A DNA stretch of 64,000 nt from Pseudomonas sp. RSB 5.4 (GTDB lineage: Bacteria; Pseudomonadota; Gammaproteobacteria; Pseudomonadales; Pseudomonadaceae). A program made the position numbers and the translations under genes. How positions within the stretch are numbered: the first letter of the stretch is position 1; the number at the start of each line of letters is the position of its first letter. Positions 1-8,520 of this stretch are shown here, piece by piece. The stretch is taken from NCBI RefSeq assembly GCF_037126175.1, contig NZ_CP146986.1:4473001-4537000 (forward strand), read 5' to 3'. Below the pieces are notes generated by a model. It did not search any database and was not told the DNA's origin. It was given only the letters and a program-made list of their open reading frames with translations.

Positions 1-1217
1 TCGGCATCGCCGTGACTCTCGGTGGTCCGGGTGCGGTGTTCTGGATGTGGGTGACCGCACTGGTCGGCATGTCCAGCAGCTTCTTCGAATGCACCCTGGC
101 GCAGGTCTACAAGCGCGCCGAAGGTGACGGTCTGTACCGTGGCGGCCCGGCCTACTACATCCAGCACGGCCTGAAACTCAAAGGCATGGCGGTGGTGTTC
201 TCGATCCTGCTGCTGGTCACCTACGGCTTCGCCTTCATCGGCCTGCAGTCCTACACCGTGACCCACTCGCTGCAGAACGCCTTTGCCTTCGACCCACGCC
301 ACACCGGGATCGTCCTGGCAGTGCTGCTGGCCATCACCTTCATCGGCGGCATCAAGCGCATCGCCGCGGTGTCCGACCTGCTGGTACCGGTCAAGACCCT
401 GGCCTACATCGGCGTGACCCTGTACGTGATCGGCACCCAGATCGAACACGTGCCAGCCATGCTGGAAACCATCTTCAAGAGCGCCTTCGGTCTCGACCCG
501 GCCTTCGGCGGCCTGCTCGGCAGCGCCATCGTCATGGGCGTGAAGCGTGGCGTGTTCGCCAACGAAGCGGGCCTGGGCAGTGCGCCGAACGTCGCCGCCG
601 TGGCCTCGGTGAAACACCCGGGCGCTCAGGGCGTGGTTCAGGCCTTCAGCGTGTTCCTCGACACCTTCGTGATCTGCACCTGCACCGCGCTGCTGATCCT
701 GTTGTCGGGCTTCTACACCCCAGGCTTCGAAGGTGACGGCATCGTCCTCACCCAGAACTCGCTGGCCGCCGTGGTCGGTGACTGGGGCCGCATCTTCGTC
801 AGCGTCGCGCTGTCGCTGTTCGTCTTCACCTGCATCCTCTACAACTACTACCTGGGCGAGAACAGCCTGCAGTTCCTCAGCCGCAACCGCGCCTTGCTGA
901 TGGTGTTCCGCGGTCTGGTCCTGGCGCTGGTGGTATGGGGTTCGATGCAAGACCTCTCGACCGTATTCGCCTTCGCTGACATCACCATGACCTGCCTGGC
1001 CTTCGTCAACCTGATGGCCCTGGCCATGCTGTTCAAGGTCGGCATGCGCGTGATGCGCGACTACGACGAGCAGCGCCGCGCCGGCATCAAGCAGCCCGTG
1101 TTCGACTCGAGCAAATTTGCCGATCTGGACCTGGACCTGAAGGCCTGGCCGGCCGAGGCACCAGCCGCCGGCAAGACCGCAGCCGAGCCGCAAGGCGTCC
1201 CTGCAGCGCAACGCTGA
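1..1217 (+). CDS. Sodium:alanine/glycine symporter (AGCS family), 5'-truncated by the window edge
   Basis: The reading frame is already open at base 3, so the true start lies outside the window and about 405 residues are visible. The protein is strongly hydrophobic with repeated membrane segments. It carries AGCS hallmarks: GGPGAVFWMW near the visible start, the YRGGPAYYI segment, and GVKRGVFANEAGLGSAPN in the middle. AGCS proteins import alanine or glycine with Na+ across the inner membrane. The C-terminal 40 residues are hydrophilic and Ala/Pro-rich, as expected for a cytoplasmic tail. A strong hairpin follows the stop. The downstream asparaginase may be functionally linked through amino-acid use, but the hairpin and a REPIN separate the two. 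Substrate choice among alanine, glycine and others cannot be read from the sequence. Confidence 0.92.
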   Translation, partial: GIAVTLGGPGAVFWMWVTALVGMSSSFFECTLAQVYKRAEGDGLYRGGPAYYIQHGLKLKGMAVVFSILLLVTYGFAFIGLQSYTVTHSLQNAFAFDPRHTGIVLAVLLAITFIGGIKRIAAVSDLLVPVKTLAYIGVTLYVIGTQIEHVPAMLETIFKSAFGLDPAFGGLLGSAIVMGVKRGVFANEAGLGSAPNVAAVASVKHPGAQGVVQAFSVFLDTFVICTCTALLILLSGFYTPGFEGDGIVLTQNSLAAVVGDWGRIFVSVALSLFVFTCILYNYYLGENSLQFLSRNRALLMVFRGLVLALVVWGSMQDLSTVFAFADITMTCLAFVNLMALAMLFKVGMRVMRDYDEQRRAGIKQPVFDSSKFADLDLDLKAWPAEAPAAGKTAAEPQGVPAAQR

Positions 1218-1225
1218 CGGGTGAA

Positions 1226-1256
1226 TGACGGGCGCATCCCCTGCGCCCGTCAGTTA
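1226..1256 (+). terminator. Hairpin terminator after the AGCS symporter
   Basis: A perfect 11-bp inverted repeat (TGACGGGCGCA / TGCGCCCGTCA, 1226-1236 and 1242-1252) with a 5-nt loop starts 8 bases after the symporter stop and is followed by GTTATT. The U-tract is poor, so termination efficiency is uncertain. Confidence 0.7.
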
Positions 1257-1271
1257 TTGTGATGCAATACC

Positions 1272-1361
1272 TGTAGGAGTGAGCCTGCTCGCGATAGCTG
1301 TCTTTCAGCCAACATTAATGTTGAATGATGAACCGCTATCGCGAGCAGGCTCACTCCTACA
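1272..1361. repeat. REPIN, 90 bp, family A copy 1
   Basis: Two REP units face each other as perfect 26-bp arms (beginning TGTAGGAGTGAGCCTGCTCG) around a less conserved centre. The copies at 8258-8347 and 42620-42709 have the same arms and the same 90-bp length. It lies between the symporter terminator and ansA. REPINs are non-autonomous elements moved by RAYT transposases; no RAYT gene is visible in this window. Confidence 0.92.
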
Positions 1362-1387
1362 ATGTCATCTCTTGTGGAGACCCTCAG

Positions 1388-2392
1388 ATGATTGCCAATA
1401 CCTTCCCCGCCGCCCAACACGTCATGGTGCTCTACACCGGTGGCACCATCGGCATGCAGGCCAGCGCCAACGGTCTGGCCCCGGCGTCCGGTTTCGAAAC
1501 CCGCATGCGCGACTACCTGCACAGCCAGCCTGAGCTGGTGGTGCCGCAGTGGCGCTTCCGGGAAATGACGCCGCTGATCGACAGCGCCAACATGACCCCG
1601 GCCTATTGGCAGCAACTACGCGAAGCGGTGGTCGATGCGGTGGACGTGCAAGGCTGCGACAGCGTGCTGATCCTGCACGGCACCGACACTCTTGCCTACA
1701 GCGCAGCTGCAATGAGCTTCCAGTTGCTCGGCCTGCATGCCCGCGTGTGTTTCACCGGCTCGATGCTGCCGGCCGGCGTGACCGACAGCGATGCCTGGGA
1801 AAACCTCGGTGGCGCGCTGGTTGCTTTGGGCCAGGGTCTGGCGCCGGGCGTGCACCTGTACTTCCACGGCGAGCTGCTGGCGCCGACCCGTTGCGCGAAA
1901 GTGCGCAGCTTCGGCCGGCATCCGTTCAAGCGCCTCGAACGTCAGGGCGGCGGAGTGAAAGCGCCGTCGATTCCGGCCGCGCTGAACTACAACCAGCCGA
2001 AACAACTGGCCAAGGTTGCTGTGCTGCCACTGTTCCCCGGCATCGGCGCCGAGGTGGTTGATAGCCTGCTGGCCAGCGGTATCAAAGGTCTGGTGCTGGA
2101 GTGCTACGGCAGCGGTACCGGGCCGAGCGACAATCCAGAATTCCTCGCCAGCCTCGGCCGCGCGCGGGACAACGGTGTGGTGGTGGTCGCGGTCACGCAG
2201 TGCCATGAGGGCGGTGTCGAGCTGGATGTGTATGAAGCTGGCAGCCGTCTGCGTGGCGTCGGTGTGTTGTCCGGTGGCGGCATGACCCGCGAGGCGGCGT
2301 TCGGCAAGCTGCACGGCTTGCTCGGTGCCGGTCTGGACAACACCGAAGTGCGACGTCTGATCGAATTCGACCTGTGTGGCGAATTGCGCTGA
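1388..2392 (+). CDS. ansA: L-asparaginase, cytosolic type I
   Basis: It hydrolyses L-asparagine to aspartate and ammonia. Both family signatures are present: YTGGTIG near residues 16-22, containing the first catalytic Thr, and LHGTDTLAYSAAAMSF near residue 97, containing the Thr-Asp pair of the active site; GSMLPAG follows. The frame is open from an upstream ATG at 1325, but that start lies inside the REPIN. The ATG at 1388 has a GGAGA ribosome site just upstream and gives 334 aa, normal for the family. There is no signal peptide, which argues for the cytosolic rather than the periplasmic glutaminase-asparaginase type. A GC-rich hairpin follows the gene. Confidence 0.9.
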   Translation: MIANTFPAAQHVMVLYTGGTIGMQASANGLAPASGFETRMRDYLHSQPELVVPQWRFREMTPLIDSANMTPAYWQQLREAVVDAVDVQGCDSVLILHGTDTLAYSAAAMSFQLLGLHARVCFTGSMLPAGVTDSDAWENLGGALVALGQGLAPGVHLYFHGELLAPTRCAKVRSFGRHPFKRLERQGGGVKAPSIPAALNYNQPKQLAKVAVLPLFPGIGAEVVDSLLASGIKGLVLECYGSGTGPSDNPEFLASLGRARDNGVVVVAVTQCHEGGVELDVYEAGSRLRGVGVLSGGGMTREAAFGKLHGLLGAGLDNTEVRRLIEFDLCGELR

Positions 2393-2401
2393 GCCTTTTC
2401 C

Positions 2402-2424
2402 GGCGCCGGCGATAATCCGGCGCC
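2402..2424 (+). terminator. GC-rich hairpin after ansA
   Basis: Perfect 8-bp stem GGCGCCGG / CCGGCGCC with a 7-nt loop, 10 bases after the ansA stop. There is no T-tract, so it may be a weak or Rho-assisted terminator. The conserved toxin-promoter block starts 7 bases downstream. Confidence 0.55.
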
Positions 2425-2430
2425 CTACAT

Positions 2431-2466
2431 ATCTACCACCCATGCTGCATCGTGCCTCCCTAGCAT
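2431..2466 (+). promoter_or_regulatory. Conserved two-block upstream element, copy 1 (giant toxin-like gene 1)
   Basis: ATCTACCACCC (2431-2441), 19 nt, then TAGCAT (2461-2466), ending about 60 bases before the start of the first giant gene. The same block order and exact spacing occur before the two paralogues, at 10701 and 15412. The second block resembles a -10 hexamer. The first block is not a canonical -35, so an activator site or an alternative sigma factor is possible. This is inferred from conservation only. Confidence 0.6.
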
Positions 2467-2527
2467 GGAGCGACCCCGAAAGCTTGACCTCGGGATCGCC
2501 TCCATCACCAGAACGCAGGGACGCACG

Positions 2528-5500
2528 ATGAGTTCAGCAACCACAAGTTCCACCCGGCAGACGGCCGCCGGCACCAATCCCACCGAAGCCCTGATCACTC
2601 AATTGAGTGTCGGCCCCGACTTGCGCGACGTGGCCGGCGTGCTGTTGCGCGAACATTTGCGCAAGCTGTACCCCACGCTTGATCTGGAGCCGAGCATTAC
2701 CATGATCGGCACGCCGCAATGGTCCATCGTCGACGAACAGATCGTTGCCGGAAATCCGACCTACCAGGCCTTGACCGAAATCCTCGCCAACCAGGTCGTG
2801 CAAGGCACGCCGACGCTGTATATCGAAGGTGAACACTTTCTGACGCAACAGCCGATCAGCGAGCCGGCCGTCCACCTGCCGGTACGGATCGACGAAATCG
2901 CCAGCCTGCTCAATCTGCTGGCACCGGTCATGCTCACGGCGTTTCAGGAGCAACAGCTGGCGTACTGGAACAGCGCCGACGACAGCAGCGGCCCGCGTTG
3001 GCATGCGCTGTCGGACACCCTGCGCGAGGTCTGGAACGTCGAACAGGTGCAGGGCTGGAGCGAGAGTGATTGCGCAATGGCCCGCGCGCTGTATCGCGAT
3101 GCGGATCTGGCCAGCAGGAAAATCGGTGATCCCTACCAGAGCAGCGCCTGCCTGATCGCCATTGACCTGGTCGATGACGGAACCGTGAAGCACTTGAACG
3201 AAGTATCGATGGCGGTGCTGATCGGCACACAGCAGGGAAAAACAGTGATCCTCGCCCACTCGCTGCTCAAGGGCTACCAGAAGTTCGACGCTCTTGATGA
3301 ACTGGGCAAATCCTTGCCTGAGCATGTCAGCAACCTCCAGCCATACCAGCAACTGAAATGGCGATTACTGGAACCCTCCGGCAGCATCTTCGATTATCAG
3401 GCGTGTGCACTGGTCTCGATTCAGATCGATGTGATCGGCGCGCTGGATTTTTCTCCTGCCACACCTGCGCCACTCGACAAGCCATTGTCCACGGCCACCC
3501 CGCAAGTCGACGCAGCGGCGAAAAAGCCCGGCCCGCCATTGAGCTGGTTCCAGGATGCCCTGCCTGACTGGCTCAGCGCTGCATCACTGCCGGATCTGAA
3601 CAACTATTCCCGGCACTTGAAGGATCTGGCTGCGCTGCATAGCCAGAACACTGGCAAGTCCTATCTGGATGGCATCCTGCCAATCAGCGAATACGCGCTG
3701 AACGAAATGAACATCCTGCATGCCGAGACCCTTCGCGAGCACGCCGATGCGCAGAGAGCCGACCTGGAGACAGCCCTGGAGTCGATCCAGTTGCGGGTCA
3801 AAAGTCCGGTGATCTGGGGCACCTTTACTGTTCCGGGAAAAATCGAGACTTACAATTTCAGCGTCACCGATCTGGCCTTGCAGAATCTGATTGCAGTGCC
3901 GATAGGCAACAAGAGCCTGCACTCCACCCGTGGCAAGCCATTGCCGACATGGCTGACCGTAAGCTATCTGGAAGACCTGGTAACCCGCGCGGATATCGGT
4001 ACGACCTACCCGGCGCTGATCAAGAGCCAGTTGGTCGACGCCACGCCAGCATCCGCCGGGCGACAGGCACTGTTCACTCAGCACTTGCGCATCCAGTTGC
4101 CGCTGCTGGCCCTGCAATCGAAAATTCGCGGCAAGGCCGGTATCGACGCGCGCGGTTACCGCTATGTCGTCGCGGTGCTGGACCCCGACCGCAACCATCG
4201 CATGGTTGAGGACCAGACCATCGTCATGCGGCCTCTGGCTTTCGTTCCTCAACGCAGAACAGACGGCAGCCATGACGAAGTCGCCAACATGTTCGTGATC
4301 GGTCCTGAAGACCCGAGCGCCGGGCCGTGTCTGCTGTATCGACCGATGCTCGACCAGCCGTTGACCCAATACCCTTCCCCCAGCAACTTGCTGTATGCCA
4401 TCCAGCAATCCGCCAGCCTGCGTGACTCGGTGCTCGCCTGGCTCCCGGACCGCGTGCGCAGCGACTACGCCAACTATGTGTTTCCAGGCACGTTGCCTTC
4501 CCCCTGGGCCGTCACCGAATTTCTGGTGGATGCGGAAAAAATGAGGGTCATGAGCGGGCCGATCAGTCTCGGTAGAAAGACCGTGGAGGGCGACCTGCCA
4601 GGCGCGCTGTTCAAAGCCAATGCGTCGGCGCTGGTCGAGCTGGCCGACCGCCAGTCGGTGTCAAATACGGAAAGTCGCTGGGCCAGTTTCAAACGGGCCG
4701 GATGGACCCTGTTTAATGCCGTCCTGCCGTTCCTCGGACGCACGGTGGGGGTCGCGACGTGGATCTGGCAGGTAATGGAGCAACTGCAAGCCCTGAAGGA
4801 AGCCCGCGAGCAGGATGACTCTTCCGCGCAATGGTCAGCGTTCACCGAGGTGCTGCTCAATCTGGGGATGGCAATCACGTTGCACATCGCAGGTCGCTCC
4901 CGACCACGACTGGCCCATGAGGCAGCGGCAAGCGAAACACCGAAAAGCCCTGAACCCACGACCACGGAAATCACCGTGCAGCAACTGGAAAAAAGCGCTC
5001 CCCATGAAACCGCGGACCTGCAGCAGACCCTGAATATCAGCGGCGCCGCGAATCGCACGCCGGCAAGTCTGGGCACCGTGCTGACGCGCTTCAAAACCCT
5101 TCGCCCGCAACATCTGGGCAGCGCCAACACCACGCCAGGGCCCTATCGCAATCTCTACAGCTACAACAGCAAATGGTACGCCCCGGTGGGCCGTGACTGG
5201 TTCGAGGTCGCGGTGGACGAAAACGGCACCGTCATGATCATCGATCCGCAGGATCCAACCCATACCGGCCCAGCCCTGATCGGCAATCTGCGTGGCGAAT
5301 GGTTCGTCGATACCCGCCTGCGTCTGCGCGGTGGCGGCTCGACCGGCCTGACCCAGCTGGCTGACGCACAACGCCGGATCGAAGCGGAAAACCTGCGCAC
5401 CCGCCTGACCGCCTTTGAAAGCCGTAAAGCGGCAGCGCAAGGCGAGTTGGAACAGGTCCGCCAGGCAATGAACGCCGCCACCGCTCAGACCGCTGCGGCC

Positions 5501-7150
5501 CATCGCCAGCTCTTTCTCCAGTCTCTGGACAGGCAACGCGTCGCTTATGCCCAGGCGTTGAGCGATCTCAAGGCGTTGCATGTATTCTCGCCAACGGCTG
5601 ACTACCAACAGAGATCCCTGGGCTACCTGAAGGCGCAGCTTGAACTGGTCCATGCGGGGATTCGCGAAGCGCTGACCCTGTTCACGCCGACATTGCGCAG
5701 CGTGCTCAATCATCTCGAAGGCCAGGCTGAACAGCCCCAGAACCGGCATATTGCCGAGACGCAGCAGATGCTTGAACTCAACCTGGACATGATCACGCGT
5801 CTGGAGCAGATCCAGGCACAACTGGAGCAACTCAAAGAGTTCGAGAGAGACGGCTTGCGCCTGATTCAACTGACCCGCAAGGCACTCCCGGCGTACTCGA
5901 TCGACGATCTCAAGGCACTGCAAGTGACACTCGCGCGCAATGTCTGCCTGCCCGAACACTCGGTAGCGACCGCCGCGGATGCCTGGCTCAGTCTCGACCA
6001 GATTGTCGATACCGCCGACATCGCCGTTCAGGCACTGCGTGACACTCTGGAGGAGCGCAGCGTTTCCCGGCTCGATGAACGCATCGACTGCCTCAACGAT
6101 CTGATCGAACAATTCAACGTACTCGACGAGCGCCTGGCGGACTTCAAGTCCGCGTACGCTGAAAGTGTGCAAGAGGCGCCGCTGGCAAATCTTCGCCAAC
6201 AGCTTGAGCAATTCAACCGCAGCGCCCGCCACAACCTGGTGCTGTTGCTCGAAGAGCGCGACACGTTGCGTAGCCGCCCGGCGCCTCCCGTGCAACCGCC
6301 AAGGCCGAAAAAGAAGTTCATCCGCACCCGCTACAACGGCGTGCTGATCGGCGAGCCGCGCCTGACGGCACAGGGCCTGGAAACCGACCTGGTCGATATC
6401 AAGTCACCGCTCACGGACAAGGTCATCTCGACCTTTCATCAAAAAACCCCCGGGGTGTGGGTCGAACGTGTCAGCACTGCCTTGCCGACGCCGACGCCAG
6501 CGCTCGAAATCAGTCTGAACAAGGGGCAGAACCTGCTCGACGGCCTGCCGGCGTTCACCCTGCGCATGAACGAACTCATGACCCGGGACGGGCGCTCAGC
6601 GGTCGGGATCGAGTACCTGTTTCACCAGCACGCACTGCAACTGGAACACGTCAGCGCGGCCGTTGAACAGGCCCTGACCGACAGTAACGCCACCGACAGC
6701 AGCCAGCGCTCGGCTGCGGTGCTGAACAAGGCGCTGAGCGATGCCGTCGACAGCCTGTATCAGCAAGCCAAAACCGCGATGTCGCTGATGACCCGGGCAC
6801 AATCACCCACGCCATCGGCTGTCGCCTGGCTTCAAGCCAATGACAGCATCCGTATTGCGCAAACCGTCAGGCGGCGCCGCCTCAAGGGCGGCAAGGCGCT
6901 CTACCTGGACGAATACACCATCACTGATCAGACCACCCGCAAAGTGCTGTGGTACGCGCACTTTCTGTATTCGACCTCGTGGGTGCCGGACAAAGCCTTT
7001 CTTTCTGCCCGCCTGAAAACCCCGCAAGAGCAGCAACTGGGATCCGAGGCCGACAGCACTCGCGGGCTGAGCCGCGCCCAACGACTGGCCTATTACCGCA
7101 GCATGATCGGCGTGGAGCAGGCCCGGCAGCTGTTTTTCAGCGCAGGCTGA
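2528..7150 (+). CDS. Giant ToxA_N/DUF6543-like protein 1 (putative toxin)
   Basis: A 1540-aa protein, paralogous to those at 10791 and 15501. Around residues 595-650 it has GPCLLYRPML, then a Leu-rich LLYAIQQSASLRDSVLAWL and the DRVRSDYANYVFPG stretch. These recall the Pseudomonas 'dermonecrotic toxin N-terminal' (ToxA_N, DUF6543) proteins. Further on there are two hydrophobic segments near residues 724-790, possible membrane insertion helices. A WYAPVGRDWFEV/LRLRGGG module follows near 880-937, then a long Gln/Glu/Leu-rich coiled-coil region to about 1250, and a C-terminal domain with RRRLKGGKALYLDEY and LWYAHF. No signal peptide and no recognisable catalytic motif are visible. The start at 2528 has AGGGAC 5 bases upstream; an in-frame ATG at 2465 is less likely. 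The toxin role is inferred from family resemblance, and the secretion route is unknown. Confidence 0.75.
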   Translation: MSSATTSSTRQTAAGTNPTEALITQLSVGPDLRDVAGVLLREHLRKLYPTLDLEPSITMIGTPQWSIVDEQIVAGNPTYQALTEILANQVVQGTPTLYIEGEHFLTQQPISEPAVHLPVRIDEIASLLNLLAPVMLTAFQEQQLAYWNSADDSSGPRWHALSDTLREVWNVEQVQGWSESDCAMARALYRDADLASRKIGDPYQSSACLIAIDLVDDGTVKHLNEVSMAVLIGTQQGKTVILAHSLLKGYQKFDALDELGKSLPEHVSNLQPYQQLKWRLLEPSGSIFDYQACALVSIQIDVIGALDFSPATPAPLDKPLSTATPQVDAAAKKPGPPLSWFQDALPDWLSAASLPDLNNYSRHLKDLAALHSQNTGKSYLDGILPISEYALNEMNILHAETLREHADAQRADLETALESIQLRVKSPVIWGTFTVPGKIETYNFSVTDLALQNLIAVPIGNKSLHSTRGKPLPTWLTVSYLEDLVTRADIGTTYPALIKSQLVDATPASAGRQALFTQHLRIQLPLLALQSKIRGKAGIDARGYRYVVAVLDPDRNHRMVEDQTIVMRPLAFVPQRRTDGSHDEVANMFVIGPEDPSAGPCLLYRPMLDQPLTQYPSPSNLLYAIQQSASLRDSVLAWLPDRVRSDYANYVFPGTLPSPWAVTEFLVDAEKMRVMSGPISLGRKTVEGDLPGALFKANASALVELADRQSVSNTESRWASFKRAGWTLFNAVLPFLGRTVGVATWIWQVMEQLQALKEAREQDDSSAQWSAFTEVLLNLGMAITLHIAGRSRPRLAHEAAASETPKSPEPTTTEITVQQLEKSAPHETADLQQTLNISGAANRTPASLGTVLTRFKTLRPQHLGSANTTPGPYRNLYSYNSKWYAPVGRDWFEVAVDENGTVMIIDPQDPTHTGPALIGNLRGEWFVDTRLRLRGGGSTGLTQLADAQRRIEAENLRTRLTAFESRKAAAQGELEQVRQAMNAATAQTAAAHRQLFLQSLDRQRVAYAQALSDLKALHVFSPTADYQQRSLGYLKAQLELVHAGIREALTLFTPTLRSVLNHLEGQAEQPQNRHIAETQQMLELNLDMITRLEQIQAQLEQLKEFERDGLRLIQLTRKALPAYSIDDLKALQVTLARNVCLPEHSVATAADAWLSLDQIVDTADIAVQALRDTLEERSVSRLDERIDCLNDLIEQFNVLDERLADFKSAYAESVQEAPLANLRQQLEQFNRSARHNLVLLLEERDTLRSRPAPPVQPPRPKKKFIRTRYNGVLIGEPRLTAQGLETDLVDIKSPLTDKVISTFHQKTPGVWVERVSTALPTPTPALEISLNKGQNLLDGLPAFTLRMNELMTRDGRSAVGIEYLFHQHALQLEHVSAAVEQALTDSNATDSSQRSAAVLNKALSDAVDSLYQQAKTAMSLMTRAQSPTPSAVAWLQANDSIRIAQTVRRRRLKGGKALYLDEYTITDQTTRKVLWYAHFLYSTSWVPDKAFLSARLKTPQEQQLGSEADSTRGLSRAQRLAYYRSMIGVEQARQLFFSAG

Positions 7151-7169
7151 GGCACCCGACGATGACCGT

Positions 7170-7203
7170 GCATGACGTCTCGCCAGCGTATGGGACGTCA
7201 TGC
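7170..7203. promoter_or_regulatory. 10-bp inverted repeat upstream of the AraC gene
   Basis: GCATGACGTC (7170-7179) and its perfect complement GACGTCATGC (7194-7203) are separated by 14 bases, about 40 bases before the AraC-type start. It could be an operator, perhaps autoregulatory, or a hairpin ending toxin gene 1 transcription; it has no T-tract. Confidence 0.4.
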
Positions 7204-7244
7204 GCGGCACGCTACTTGCTGGCACTTTTGCCAAAAGCCAGCGG

Positions 7245-8249
7245 ATGCCGCCCATGCTCCACTCCCATCTGACGACGCTCAACGCCGTCTCTCTGGTGCT
7301 CAACACCTTCAAGGCCGAAGGCTTGTCGAGCGACGCGCTGCTGGCCGGCAGCGGCATCAGTGCGGCGGATCTAGCCCGTGCCGATACGCGTATCACCACC
7401 AATCAGGAAATGCAGGTCTGCGCCAACGCGGTCGCGCTCAAGCATGACATTGGCCTGGAACTGGGCCGGCGGATGCACGTTTCCTGCTACGGCATCCTCG
7501 GTTACGCCCTGCTCACCAGTGCCACCTTAGGTGACGCTTTGCGCCTGGCGATTCGCTATCCGGCGCTGCTGGGAACACTTTTCGAACTGCGCCTGGAAGA
7601 CGATGGCGAGCAGGTCTGGTTCGTCGCCGCCGATTACCGCGAGAGTCCGTCAATGGCGGTGTTCAACGCGGAATTCTGCCTGGTGTCGTTGAAAGTCATC
7701 TGTGACGACCTGCTCGGGCATCCGCTGCCGTTGCTGGCGACACGCTTTGAACATGCCGCGCCGGATTATCGCGACAGCTACGCCGAACACTTCGACAGCC
7801 CGCTGCACTTCGCCGCCAAGGACAACGCCTTCGCCTTCGACCGGCGCTGGCTCGATCAACCGTTGCCATTGGCCGACAGCATCACCCACCAGGCCATGGC
7901 CGAACGCTGCCGCAAACAGAACATCGAGTTCACCGGGCGCCAGGCATGGCTGGGGCGGATTCGTCAGCTGCTCAGTGCGCAGCTCAACGCCGCGCCGGGC
8001 CTGGAGGGGCTGGCCCAGCAGATGAAATGTTCGCCGCGCACCTTGCGCCGGCACCTGAAGGACATGGGCAGTAGTTATCAGGAGCTGCTCGACGAACTAC
8101 GCTTCGAGCGGGCCAAGCAGATGCTGTGTGAAGATCAGTTGCCGATCTACCGCATCGCCGAGACCCTGGGCTTCAGCGAGACCGCGAGTTTCCGCCATGC
8201 GTTCGTGCGCTGGAGCGGCGTGGCGCCGAGCCAGTTTCGCCCGCACTGA
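7245..8249 (+). CDS. AraC-family transcriptional regulator
   Basis: About 334 aa. The N-terminal two-thirds match the AraC-type ligand-binding/dimerisation domain seen in OruR-like regulators (LGRRMHVSCYGILGYALLTS is typical). The C-terminal 100 residues form the double helix-turn-helix: LEGLAQQMKCSPRTLRRHLK, then the signature IYRIAETLGFSETASFRHAF and the ending WSGVAPSQFR. The frame is open from 7200, but that start lies inside the inverted repeat. ATGs at 7245 and 7254 are more plausible, and neither has a strong ribosome site. It sits between a giant toxin-like gene and the acetylpolyamine amidohydrolase operon, so polyamine-responsive control of aphA is the natural guess. Control of the toxin-like genes is also possible. 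Confidence 0.85.
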   Translation: MPPMLHSHLTTLNAVSLVLNTFKAEGLSSDALLAGSGISAADLARADTRITTNQEMQVCANAVALKHDIGLELGRRMHVSCYGILGYALLTSATLGDALRLAIRYPALLGTLFELRLEDDGEQVWFVAADYRESPSMAVFNAEFCLVSLKVICDDLLGHPLPLLATRFEHAAPDYRDSYAEHFDSPLHFAAKDNAFAFDRRWLDQPLPLADSITHQAMAERCRKQNIEFTGRQAWLGRIRQLLSAQLNAAPGLEGLAQQMKCSPRTLRRHLKDMGSSYQELLDELRFERAKQMLCEDQLPIYRIAETLGFSETASFRHAFVRWSGVAPSQFRPH

Positions 8250-8257
8250 GAACCTCC

Positions 8258-8347
8258 TGTAGGAGTGAGCCTGCTCGCGATTGCCATCCAGCATTCAACA
8301 TTTATATTGGCTGACAGACCGCCATCGCGAGCAGGCTCACTCCTACA
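8258..8347. repeat. REPIN, 90 bp, family A copy 2
   Basis: Perfect 24-bp arms (8258-8281 and 8324-8347) identical to those at 1272 and 42620. It starts 8 bases after the AraC stop. Confidence 0.92.
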
Positions 8348-8361
8348 AGGATTGTGTATTG

Positions 8362-8387
8362 CCTGCCCATGGCAGGTGCAAACCTGC
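8362..8387. promoter_or_regulatory. Interlocked short inverted repeats upstream of aphA
   Basis: CCTGCC-CAT-GGCAGG (8362-8376) overlaps GCAGGT-GCAA-ACCTGC (8372-8387), giving three alternating half-sites in 26 bases, about 135 bases before aphA. This may be an operator for the adjacent AraC-type regulator or another repressor. It is seen in sequence only; no known consensus is matched. Confidence 0.3.
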
Positions 8388-8520
8388 GCCAGCAAGGGGC
8401 GAATTGCGGTCAGTGTTTTTGGCCATATCGATCCCCTTTTGGCCTTTCCTGCCGTTTTCCGATTCGCCGCGCGCCGCAACACTGGGGGTAACCGAATCAG
8501 CCCCCTGCGGAGAACAACAA

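Noticed and set aside
2436..2442. CCACCCA inside the conserved block looks like the second half of an hrp box (CCACNNA).
   Set aside because: No GGAACC is found at the required 15-16 bp upstream in any of the three copies, and no type III secretion genes are present.
7220..7231. TGGCAC followed by TTTTGC before the AraC-type gene, resembling a sigma-54 promoter.
   Set aside because: The GG to GC spacing is too short for the -24/-12 pair.
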